From Lolium rigidum (Eukaryota; Streptophyta; Magnoliopsida; Poales; Poaceae): a stretch of DNA of 64,000 bases. The first letter of the stretch is position 1. Each line of letters starts with the position of its first letter. The notes beneath the pieces were generated by a model, which saw only the letters and a list, made by a program, of their open reading frames with translations, was not told the DNA's origin and made no database searches. The position numbers were made by a program, and so were the translations under genes. The DNA lies in contig NC_061510.1 in NCBI RefSeq assembly GCF_022539505.1, positions 395,356,249-395,420,248 of the forward strand, in the 5' to 3' direction. This document shows positions 42,589-54,600 of the stretch, piece after piece.

Positions 42589-45500
42589 TCATACTGTGGG
42601 TCTCATACCCATCTCCCTCGATGCATTTTCTATCACATTTCGTGATAGTCCCTTTGTGAAGGGGTCCGCCAGATTTCTAGACGTATAGATATAATCCAAC
42701 GCTATAACTCCGGAGTTTCTCATTTTCCTGACAGTTTTCAGTCTCCTCTTCACATGCCTTGATGACTTCATATTATCCTTCGAACTGTTTACTTTGACGA
42801 TCACAGTTTGATTATCACAGTTCATAGGAATAACGGGTATTGGTTTCTCAATCACAGGTAAGTCCATCAAGAGCTCACGAAGCCACTCTGCTTCAACAGT
42901 GGCTGTGTCTAATGTTGTGAGTTCTGCTTCCATAGTTGACCTCGTAATGATGGTCTGCTTGCAAGACTTTCAGGAAACAGCGCCACCTCCAAATGTAAAC
43001 AAATAACCACTTGTGGCCTTAGTCTCATCAGCGTCAGATATCCAATTTGCATCACTATAACCCTCAAGTACCCTTGGATACCCAGTATAGTGAATACCAT
43101 AACTCGCATTGCCTTTCAAATAGCGCAAAACTCTCTCAAGAGCATGCCAATGAACATCTCCAGGTCTAGATACAAAACGGCTGAGTTTACTTACAGCAAA
43201 GGAGATGTCAGGCCTCGTGGCGCTGGCTAAATACATAAGCGAGCCAATGATTTGCGAATATCGCAATTGATCTCTAGCAATTCTTTTATTCTTACGAATT
43301 ATCACACTAGGATCATAAGGCGTTGGAGAAGATTTGCGGTCGCTATACCCGAAGCGACTCGGGATCTTTTCCACATAGTGGGACTCGAAGCAATGTAATC
43401 CCACCATCCTCATCCTTGAGCAGACTTGATGTTTAAGATCACATCGGCTACTCCCAAGTCCTTCATCTCAAAACAACGAGATAGGAACTCCTTGACCTCC
43501 TTAATCACGAGTAAGGCTGGTCCCGAATATCAATATGTCATCGACATAGAGACAAAGAATAACTCCCTCGCCCCCACCATGGCGATAGTATACACACTTG
43601 TCAGCTTCATTTACAACAAAGCCTTCAGCAGTTAAAGTTCTTTCAAACTTCTCATGCCACTGCTTAGGCGCTTGCTTAAGCCCATATAAAGATTTCAGTA
43701 ATTTACACACCTTTCCTTCTTGACCATCTACTACAAATCCATCAGTTGCTCCATATAAATTTCCTCTTCAAGCTCTCCATTTAGGAAAGCAGTCTTAACA
43801 TCCATTTGATGAACGAGAAGACCATGTTAGGCAGCCAAGGATAGTAGCACTCGAATGGTGGTCAATTTGGCAACAGATGAGTATGTATCAAAGAAATCTT
43901 CACCTTCTTTCTGGGTATAACCCTTGGCCACAAGACGTGCCTTGTACTTTTCAATAGTACCATCGGGCCTAAGCTTTTTCTTGAACACCCACTTGCATCC
44001 TACAGGTTTGCACCCATAAGGACGATCGGTAACCTCCCAAGTTCCATTAGCTAAGATGGAATCCATCTCGCTACGGACAGCTTCCTTCCAAGTAGTCGGC
44101 ATCCCGAGATGCATAGGCTTCGAAATAGAAGTGGGAGTATCATCCACGAGGTACACAATGAAATCGTGACCAAAGGACTTTGCAGTCCTCTGTCTCTTGC
44201 TCCTTTTGGGAGCTTCACTATCATTCTCCACAGGATTATCAAAGTGTTCTATAGCCATGGTAGGTTCAGGAAATAATTCATGAGTAGATGAACTGGGCAT
44301 CTCCTGAATTGATGAGCTAGACGTTTCTTTCATAGGAAAGATGTCCTCAAAGAAAGTCGCATCATTCGACTCCATAATTGTACCAACATGCATGTCGGAT
44401 ACCTCAGATTTTACTATCAAAAATCTATAGCCAATGCTATATATGAAAAGCATATCCCAGAAAAACACAATCCACGGTTTTTGGTCCAAGCTTGCGCTTC
44501 TTGGGTATCGGCACATTTACTTTCGCCATACAGCCCCAAGTTCGTAGGTAAGAGAGTTTCAACCTTTTCCTTTCCCATTCCTCAAAAGGGGTAATGGTTT
44601 TGTTCTTTGTGGGGACACGGTTTAGGACATGACATGCAGATCAATATTGCCTCCCCCACCATGCCTTGGATAGACCCGATGTATCTAACATGGCGTTAAC
44701 CAAATCAGTTAGAGTACGGTTCTTTCTTTCGGCCACCCCATTTGACTGAGGTGAGTAGGGAGGCATCCTCTCATGGATAATACCATGTTCCGCACAAAAA
44801 GAATCAAACTCGTTTGAAAAATACTCTCCACCACGATCGGACCTTAGCCGTTTGATCTTTCGATCAAGTTGGTTTTCTGCTTCAGCTTTAAAGATTTTGA
44901 AGTGATTAAGAGCTTCATCTTTAGATTCAGGAGGTACACATAACAATATCGAGTAGAGTCATCAATTAAAGTCATGAAGTATCTTTTTCCTCCTTTTGTC
45001 AATTCACCATTCATTTCACAAAGATCCGAATGTATAAGCTCCAGCGGTGCCAAGTCTCTTGCCTCCGTGAGTCTTGTGAGACTTACGTGGTTGCTTAGCT
45101 TGCACACATACTTGGCACTTGGATTTCTTGACAATAGCAAATTTCGGAATTATATTCATATTCGCTAGCCGCGTCATGCACCCAAAATTAATATGACAAA
45201 GTCGTGAATGCCAAATATCGGACTCACTATCATTGCAAACATGATTAATAATTTGAGTACATAAGTCTGACAAAGATAAGCGGAACAAGCCTCCGCACAC
45301 ATAACCCTTTCCAACAAATTGTCCACACTTGGAAATTACAACTTTATTGGACTCAAAAACCAACTTAAAACCATCTCGACATAAAAGTGATCCGCTAACG
45401 AGATTCTTATTAATGGAAGGAACGTGCTGCACATTCTTCAGCTGGATGGTTTTTCCCGAAGTAAACTTCAGATCCACCATACCAACACCACGAACAGAAG

Positions 45501-46476
45501 CACGTGAGCCGTTTCCCATCAGCACGGAAGAAGTCCTTGCGACCTGATAAGAAGAAAACATAGAGACATCAGAACATACATGTGTATTGGCTCCGGTGTC
45601 TATCCACCAATCAGGAGAATTACATACTGAAAGGACAGTAGGAGAAGTACCGTACCCAGCGTCCTTCATCTCAGTATCAACACCAATAACAACATTTGCG
45701 GACTTGCCGCTGTTCTCACGCCGATCATGACGTTCTGGGCAATCGGGAGCCCAATGTCCGGGAGCGCCACAAACATGGCGGTTCCCTTTCTTCTTATAAG
45801 GAGTCTTCCTCTTGAAGTTGGTTGAGTTGGAGGCTTTGTTCTTCACGTCAAACTTGCCTTTTCCATTGTTCTTATTCTTAGACTTGTGAGATTGGAAGTT
45901 CTTCTTCTGTACCACATTGGCACTAGAACCTCCCTCATAACTACGAGCGCGTGTGTCCTTTGCTCTCGCCTTCTCTTCCACATGAAGCGAGCCAATGAGA
46001 TCCGAAACGGAAAACTCTTGTCTCTTATGTTTCAGAGAAGTAGCAAAGTTCCTCCACGAAGGAGGAAGCTTGGCAATAATGCCACTGGCCACAAATTTGT
46101 CCGGCAGGCTACACTTAAACTGCTCGAGTTCTTTGGCAAGGGACTGAATCTCATGAGCCTGCTCAACCACGGAGCGCTCATCAGTCATCCTATAGTCATA
46201 GTATTGCTCCATGACATACAGTTCAGTGCCAGCGTCCGAGACCCCAAATTTGGCCTCGAGCGCATCCCACGCATCTTTACCATGGTCGAAAGCCATGTAC
46301 GGGTCAACAATGTTGTCCCCAAGAATGCTGAACAAGGCCGCCTTAAACATGGCATCGACCTTCTCAAACTTTTCCTGCTCCTATGCGAGAGAGGCCCCTC
46401 GGGTCTAGCATACGTGGCGCTAAAACAGCCTAGGTTTGTAAACCATAGGACTGCCTTTGTGCGCCACCTCTTGTAA
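42589..46476 (-). pseudogene. Copia gag-pol, broken by stops and frameshifts
   Basis: The best frame (45016-46350, 444 codons) holds gag, a CCHC knuckle whose first Cys is Arg (NRHVCGAPGHWAPDC), the protease motif WWIDTGANTHVC, and the GAG-pre-integrase zinc-binding part (LWHSRLCHI-like). Integrase continues in other frames, with SDLCEMNGEL, LRSDRGGEY and NGVAERKNRTL at about 44641-45140. Reverse transcriptase begins in 43827-44516 (CKWVFKKKLRPDGTIEKYKA) and continues at 43501-43710 with the catalytic YVDDI. RNase H is split between 42970-43413 and 42589-42933 (DYIYTSRNLADPFTKGL). Several frame changes and stops mean no full polyprotein can be made. Confidence 0.9.
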
Positions 46477-46555
46477 TGCATACCATCAAAGAGGGAGGTC
46501 GAGTAGCGGCAGCAACGCTGCTTGAATTGATTTGCCTATAATCAGGTTTTTGGAT

Positions 46556-47537
46556 TGTTGGAAATATAAGCAAATATCCATATGAAATAATCCGTACAGA
46601 TAATTGATAAATCATGACTACGAAAATAACAAGTAAACTAATCATGCAGACTAGTAAAGTAGATGAACAGATCACATCTAAACAAGACAAATCGATTGCA
46701 TCTACCATAGAAACTAGAAGAAGAAACTCTAACAGAAACTGAAAGAGAAACGACAAGATCACATACTTCGCGAGCAGCTTCGTTGTCGCCCATGTTGAGG
46801 TTGCCGAGGAAGTCGCTGAGGTCCGGGAAGAAGTTGTCGGTGTGGAGAAACTCGTCATCCGAGGACGACGTCGTGATGCCAGTAGTCGCGCCGGAGCGCT
46901 CCCCAAAAACCTGATTGCCCCTCACCCGTACAGGTTCACGAGAGGCAGTGGTTCCGGAGGCCTCATCGTCCCGACAGTCGGTGCACGCCGACGGACGGGA
47001 TGAGGAAGACGAAGGCGGCGGCGCAATGAACTGGAAACAGGTAGTCGCATGTGCGTCTGGCACAGACTAGGGTTGGAGTCCGCGCTTATATAGTGCGGTT
47101 CGGGAAGGTCGTGGGACGCAGCCCACGTCCGAGTCGGCACAGCCACGATCCAGAAAAACTGGAAGGCAAAACGGCTGAGTAACGCGTCCGTTAATGACTC
47201 GAAATTGATTACACAATTAATTTCCCAAACAGCAAAAAGATAAGCTCGGCTCGGCGAGATTCCCGCAACCCGCGTCGTGTCGTGTCGTGTCGTGTCGTGA
47301 CGAGGCGAGGCGGGCGGCGGAGGAGGAGGAGTGCGCGAGGGCTCTCTCTCTTCTCACTCACTTACTAGGACTAGAACAGCCCACCTTATATACCACTCCC
47401 ACTCTCTCTCAACTAGCAATGTGGGACTAAACTTTAGCTCCCACTAGTGCTGCCACTGATTATTGGAGTGGGCCATGTGAGTTTCAGAATTTGATAATGG
47501 GCCATGGGCCAAAGGCCAAATGCCCCAAATTCCAGCA
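46556..47537 (-). mobile_element. 5' LTR of the Copia element
   Basis: This is the upstream LTR on the minus strand and drives the gag-pol relic. It carries a short CGTGT microsatellite at 47277-47297 that the other LTR lacks. The outer edge is followed by the CTCAC target duplication. Confidence 0.9.
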
Positions 47538-47801
47538 CTCACTATCTCCACGTTGAAGCAGAAGCTAGTCAAACCTCACGACTACCTGCAAAACTCAAAG
47601 ACATAGTAGATCCACCACTCGAGTTGTGATACCCGCATGTCGGTATCCAACATGGCGTCGATAGCCGCTTGTGTCCTATGCTCCCAGGAGGCTCCCTATG
47701 GTGTCGAGATTGGCATGAGAGCGTCGACCGCGCCGAACATAAAGCGTTATGGGGCCGCGGCTCGCCCTTTGAGGAGGGCAATGGGACATGACTTGAAGCT
47801 A

Positions 47802-47935
47802 CTACCTCCGTCCTAAAATAACTATCTCGGTTTTGTCTAGATACGATTGCATGTTAATACATTTTAGTTATAGATACATCTGTATTTAAAAAAAATAAAA
47901 AAAATGAAGACACTTATTTTAGAATGAAGGAAATA
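47802..47935. mobile_element. Stowaway MITE
   Basis: The left end CTACCTCCGTCCTAAAATA and right end TATTTTAGAATGAAGGAAATA are imperfect inverted repeats flanked by TA, the Stowaway/Mariner signature. Confidence 0.75.
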
Positions 47936-48613
47936 TTATACAATATCTGTTCTTCTATCCGAGAAGCTCGTGAGACATTGCTGTAAATTTTACAAATGAA
48001 GCACATGAAAAATAATACAAATGACTCTTCACAATAATAATTGAATTTCCCTCTTGTGTCGCAACTCACAACAAAATTGGTGGGGATCACTGCTGTGGTA
48101 ATCGATCCATTGTGGATTCGGCAACAAAATGCAGCAGATAGGAGTGCTTGTAGTATGCTCCATATCATTGTGGAGTCTGACTGCTCCTTGGTTATCTTTG
48201 GTGCTACGGACAAGACGATGGATCGTTCACCGTATTTATATTTATGGAAAAAGCTGAAAAAATCTTTACGGGTTAACATTTTATATTATTGAGCATTTAA
48301 GCACATAAGCTTGTGATTAGCTCATTAGCATCATGTAGGTCAGTATACGACTATCTGAGCGATGAAGTTCCCTAATAAAAAAAAAATCTGAGCGATGAAG
48401 TATAGGTACAGACCAAAAGTCTTCGCAACGACGGATATTCACATATCCTCCCGACCCCATCACTCGAGCCAGAACCATCCCCAGTCCACTCCCATGGCGC
48501 GCCACCGGCCTCGGGCTCTCCTCCGACGACTCCTGCCCACCTCGTAACCGCCGTCCAAGCCGAGCTCATCCAACCCGTGGCCGCGACCACAAGAGTAGCC
48601 TCTCTCGACCCGA

Positions 48614-51600
48614 ATGGCCATGGCGGCCTCACTTCTCACTGCCGCGCCGTCCCTTCTCTCGTCGGCATCGCCGAGACGGAGGCCCTTCCTCGCGGCCCCT
48701 GCGCCCGCTCTCCGCCTGAGGGTTCTCGCTTCTTCGCCGCTCGCGCGAGAGTCTCGCGCCGCGTGCATGGTGGCGCTGGTGCGAGGCGGGGGTGAGGCGA
48801 CGGAAGAAGAGCGGGACCAGGCGCCCGATTGGCGCGCTCCCGCGGCGCGGCTGGTGCTGGGCGCGCTCATCGGCTCCGCCGCGCTGCTCGGCTGCGGCGC
48901 GGCCCTGGCGGCGGCGGCGGAGGACTCCATCAGGGCGTCCGGGTTCGGGCTGCGGGTCGCCGCGTCGCTGCGGAGGCTCGGCTGGCCCGACGACGCTGTC
49001 GTCTTCACGCTCGCCACGCTGCCCGTGCTCGAGCTGCGGGGCGCCATCCCGGCCGGGTACTGGATGCGGCTCCACCCCGTCCGCCTCACCGTCCTAGCCG
49101 TTCTCGGGTTTGCCTTTGCTTCCCCCACACCCAGTGTCATTTCTTCGTATGTCGAGGTCTGGTATTTGCCCGCGACGTGTTCGATGAATTGCCGATGGCG
49201 CATTCGCTGCATTTCAAATAGCGTCAGTGCGAGTAGATATTGTGACATCGTTCTGCAACTACTAATAGATACAGTATTGCATTATAACGACTAGCGAGCA
49301 CAGATTTATTGGGTAGAACAAGCCTAGTCGAAATGTGGGACTTCTGAGACGAATGTGTATGCACGCCTAGTTGAAAATTTGTGTTTGGCTTCTGAAACTG
49401 ATGTGGAGAACAAGCCTACTTGAAACGTGTGTTGAAACTAATGTGTAGGACGGGCCTACTTTGACTTCTGAAACCGAACAAGCCTAGTTGAAATGTAGGT
49501 TTGACTTCTGAAACTAATATACTATAAACAAGCCTACTTATGTGTGTTTTGGCTTCTCTTTAAGCTCAGACGTAATAAAATAGACAAGCTGTCTGACAAA
49601 GTCGGTCACACAGTTTCATAAAGTGATAAATCTGATTTATCTGTATGAACAATGTGATAAATTAGCCTACTAGCTTACTTAAACTTTTCTTTGGATTATA
49701 CATAGAGAAATTAATGATGAAGTGGATTGACTGTGTATCCTATGTTTGTTTTGTTCAAATTAACCCAATCTTCTACTAAAACCTGAAAGGGTACAACAGC
49801 CACAAAGAAAGGGCCACCCAGTAAATCAACTTACATAGCTGCCCTTTGGCACATCAACGCCATCAAGGCGATCTTGCGGCTGTTCGGGCAGGCATCTGGC
49901 CTGCAAGTAAACTACGCTAAGAGCTCAGCGACCGTGCTCAACTGCGACGCCGATGCAGCTAACTTGATCATGAGCACGCTGGGTTGCCCCGTCGCGGAAC
50001 TGCCGCTTACCTACCTGGGGATCCCGCTAACACTCAGACGCCCTACCAGGGCTCAGATGCTACCGTTGGTGTAGAAAACAGCGGCTAAGCTCCCCATGTG
50101 GAACGCCAAGCTCATGGACCGCTCTGGCAGATTGACGACGGTGAAGGCGGTGCTGGCCGCGATCCCTATCCACCAACTAATGGTGCTACAGCCGCCCAAA
50201 TGCATCCTAAGGCTACTCGAGAAGATTCAGCGAGGTTTGCGCGCGGAGGCCACTGTCATGTCAATTGGCGCTCCGTCTGCCGGCCAATCTCGCTTGGCGG
50301 CCTCGGTGTTCAGGATATGGAGCAGGCGGGGATGGCCCTGAGACTGCGCTGGCTTTGGTTCGGCAAGACCGACCAAGAGAGGGCCTGGAGTGGGCTTGAC
50401 GTACAGGCCACGCAGCAGGAGCAGAACCTCTTCTTCGCCTCGACGGAAATGGTGGTCGGCGATGGGCGCTCCGGCAAGTTTTGGGAAGACCGTTGGATTT
50501 ATGGCTGCGCCGTAAGCCAGATTGCCCCCGAGCTGTACGCTTGCGTTCCGAAGAGACGTCGGAAGACGACATCCATCGCAGCGGGTTTACATGCCCACAG
50601 CTGGGCGCGCAACATCCACGGGCATCCGCGAGGTGGGACAGTACCTCCTGCTGTGGAGACAGGTTGAGTCCATCACCCTCACGAACCAGCCTGACCAGCT
50701 GCTCTGGCGTTGGACCACGAACGGCGCCTACTCGGCGAAATCCTGCTACCTGGCCATGTTCCACGGGTCCAGAGCTTGCGCCTCTTGGAAGCTCCTCTGG
50801 AAAACCTGGGTGCCACCTCGAGTCAAGTTCTTCCATTGGCTAGCGGTCAAGGATCGCTGCTGGACGGCGGAGTGCCTTCGCCGACGTGGGCTGCAGTACC
50901 ACCCTCGTTGCTTGCTTTGCGATCAAGAGCCGGAAACTATACAGCATCTCCTACTAGCTTGCCCATTCTCGAGGCAAGTTTGGTACGAGATCCTGTCCTG
51001 GCTTCGACTTGCCTGTAGTCCTCCCGTCGATGAGGCTTCCTTGAACGACTGGTGGATCACCGCGAGGCAGAATACGCCGAAGCCAATGCACAAGGGCCTG
51101 GCCACAATGATGCTGCTGCTGCCCTGGATGATCTAGAAGCACCGTAATGCCTGTGTCTTCGAGGGCGAGCAGCCCTCGGTTTCTGGCACATGCGACAAGA
51201 TCCGGGCTGAGGCATCCCTCTGGGCTAGGGCGGGGGCGTTAGGGCTACGTGCCGTGCTGCCGGTAGATTGGGATGTCCATTGAGCTACCGTTATCTCGAA
51301 TCCTGTAACACACCTCCCTTGTGAGATGTGATCTTGTAAAACTCTTCTTCTTTGCAATGAAATGAAACGCAATGTCATTGCGTTTTCTGAAAAAAAAAAG
51401 GAAATATGAAGACATGCTGGTTCACCTTTTAATTAGTGTGTGGAACTGAAAGTGCCATATAACTCGCTGCTGTGTCACAGGACAACTTAGCTATTATCCT
51501 GAGTTTTTATTTTCTCAGGATAATTAATAGTTTCCTAGCTGTGCATTGGTGAGATTTAGTGACAGTGACACTTGATTATCACTTACTAGTTACTGCAGAT

Positions 51601-54600
51601 TTACAGTTCGTACATGGTAAGATAAATGACTCTAAAGAGAACACAGCAAGTGACTGAAAAATTAACAACTACTCTGTATATTTGAATAGAAAACGTTCAT
51701 TTTTTGCCCCTAAACTATTTTGACACTGTTTTAATGCTGTGGACGATAGTTCACCCTGGTTTTGCACAAGCGGGTGCTACGTCACCTTCCTCGCTCTCTC
51801 CTCTCCTGTCTCTACTCCAACTCATCCTATCATCACAGGCCAATCCTGAAATCCAATCCCGAGGCTATCTGAGAGCAGCTGGCAGATGTGCTCCAGATGA
51901 AGGCACTAGAGCATCTCCCACGTCCTCACAGGCCTGAGCAATCCCGCTGATAGCTCCATGCTGCGCTACCTTGTCCGTATGTCTCACCGTCCTATCAGTT
52001 ATTGGGTTTGTCTTTGCATTTCTCGTGTCATTGTTTTGTTTGACAAAGTCTAGTATTTGCCCGTGAGGTGTTCTATGAATTGCCGGTGGTGCATTGACTG
52101 CTTGTTAAATAAGGTGCAATACGGGTGGATACTATACAATGTTCTGAAACTAATAGACACTATATTACATGGTACTAGATACTATTATGAGTACCGATGA
52201 CTTATGAAACTAATGTGTAGAACAAGCCTAGTTGAAATGTGTGTTCGGCTTCTGAAACTAATGTGTAAAAGAAGAAGCCTAGTTGAATGTAGGCTTTCGA
52301 CGAGTCATCAACGACCTCGCGCTCAAGGAGGTCTACCTCAATGGACGCCACTATATGTGGTCCAACGAGCAGTCCCCTCCCACCCTCGTCCTCCTCGACC
52401 GCGTCCTTTGCACTGCCGACTGGGAAGAGCACCACTGCCATTGCCACCTCCGCTGCATCGCTTCGGTTGTCTCTGATCATAGCCCGCTGCTGCTGGATTG
52501 CTCCCCCCTGCCCCCAGCCCACAGACGCTTCCACTTCGAAGACTTCTGGGTGCGGATGCCGGGGTTCCAGGACACGGTCGCTGAAGCCTGGCACTCCATT
52601 GAGCAGGCCGATCCCTTCCAGCGCCTCTTTCTGAAGTTACAGGCAACGGCACGGAAGTTGACAAGCTGGAGCGCGCTCTCGGTGGGCAACATTCGACACA
52701 AGCTCGCCATCTCTCGCGAGCTGCTGCTGCGTTTCGATAAAGCGCAAGAAGGGAGGCTCTTGACCACGCACGAGGACTGGCTGCGCAAAGAGATCAAACG
52801 GACCTACCTCGGCCTGGCCTCACTTGAACGAACCATGGCGCGGCAAAGGGCACGCATTGCATCCCTCAAAGACGGAGACGCCAATACCTCCTTCTTCCAC
52901 CGCCAATGCTCCTACCGCCGCCAAAAGAACAGAATCAGGAGCCTCACCGATGATGGCCGCGTCCTCACCGAGCACGCAGACATCGCTCAAGCCACGTTCC
53001 ACCACTACGACGCCTTGCTCGGAACGGAGGTGCCCAGGGATCGCACGCTCAATTTCGAGTACCTGATGGGGCAGGACCATGATCTGCGCGACCGGCGTTC
53101 CTCACGCTGCTACCCAAGCATGCCGAGGCGACCAGCCTACGCGAGTTCCGGCCAATCAGCCTGATCCACCTCATGGCCAAACTCTTCGCCAAGGTTTTAT
53201 CCTTGAGGCTCGCACCGAAGCTTGACGCCATGGTCAGCCCGACCCAGAACGCGTTCATTGGCGGACGGAGCCTACACGACAATTTCGTGCTCGTCCGACA
53301 ATCCGCGAGGCTGCTACACCAGCTGGGCGCGCCACGCATCCTCGTCAAGCTCGACCTCGCGCGCGCGTTTCATTCCATTGCCTGGCCGTTCCTATTCGAA
53401 GCCCTACGGCGCTACGGCTTTGGGAGCCGCTTCCTCGACTGGCTCTCCATCCTGCTCTCCACGGCAAGCACGCGGGTGCTGATCAATGGCGACCCAGGCC
53501 CACCAATATGGCACCGGCGCGGACTGCGCCAAGGCGATCCCCTCTCGCCGCAGCTGTTCATCCTCGCCGTGGACACGCTCGGACGTCTATTCCGGCACGC
53601 TATTCAGCTCGGGGTGCTGCGGGAACTCCACCCCTGCCGCGTGATACCGACGATCTCCCTCTATGCCGACGGTGTCATCCTATTCTGCCACGCCAATGCG
53701 GAGGAAGTTAGGGCCGTCAAAGAGATGCTCGAGCTGTTTGGGAGGGCTTCCGGCCTCTGCGTTAACTACGCAAAGAGCACGGCCACCCTCATCCGATGTG
53801 CGCCGGAGGAGGTGGTCACCGCCACTGCCGGCTTAGGCTGCCCACTGGTCGACTTGCCTATCACCTACCTGGGAATACCGCTCACCGTAAGGAAGCCCAC
53901 CGCAGCCCAGCTGCAGCCAGTCGTCGACAGGGTCGCGGCCAAGTTGCCAACATGGAAAGCAGGGCTCATGGATCGGGCGGGACGCCTCGTCATGGTCAAA
54001 TCGGTGCTTGGAGCAATCCCCATCCACCAGCTCCTGGTCATTGCGCCCGACAGGCGAACCATCAAGCTGATCACGAAGATTCAGAGGGGCTTCTTATGGG
54101 CAGGACGTGCGGCGGCCAACGGCGGACACTGCCACGTAAACTGGCAACGCGTGGCGCGGCCGCTCAGCCTTGGCGGCCTCCCGCGTGCATGACCTGGAAC
54201 GCACGAGCCTGGCGCTCAGCTTGCGCTGGTTATGGCTCAGTCGCACGGACAACCGACGCGCATGGCATGGCCTCGACCTGCAGTTCACTGCAGCCGAGCG
54301 CTCCCTGTTCTTCGCTTCCACCACCATGACTGTGGGAAACGGGCTCAATGCCCTGTTTTGGGAGGACAGATGGCTTGGCGGCCGCTCCATTAGCGAGATC
54401 GCGCCACAGCTCTATGCGTGTGTCCCTAAGCGAAGAAGAAAAGGAAGGACGGTGGCAGACGGCATGCTCGGGCATAACTGGGCACGCGACATACACGGAG
54501 TCGTCGGCCTCCATGAGATCGGCCAGTACCTCACGCTCTGGCGCATGGTCAACGCCGTCGTGCTCTCTGAGGCCCAAGACCAGCTCGTCTGGAAGTGGAC

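Larger units (their letters stand above)
41057..47537 (-). mobile_element. Copia LTR retrotransposon, structurally complete, coding-dead
   Basis: LTRs at 41057-42031 and 46556-47537 run TGTTGGAAATATAAG to AAATTCCAGCA on the plus strand and are nearly identical. CTCAC at 41052-41056 and 47538-47542 is a perfect 5-bp target duplication. The minus-strand order gag, protease, integrase, reverse transcriptase, RNase H is typical Copia. A polypurine tract (GTTTGTGGGGGAT on the minus strand) borders the 3' LTR at 42032. The primer-binding site next to the other LTR does not look like the usual initiator-Met type. The family is not named. Confidence 0.93.

Noticed and set aside
48460..49248. A 262-codon minus-strand gene
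   Set aside because: It is antisense to exon 1 of the multidrug-export gene; the plus frame splices in phase to a conserved second exon.
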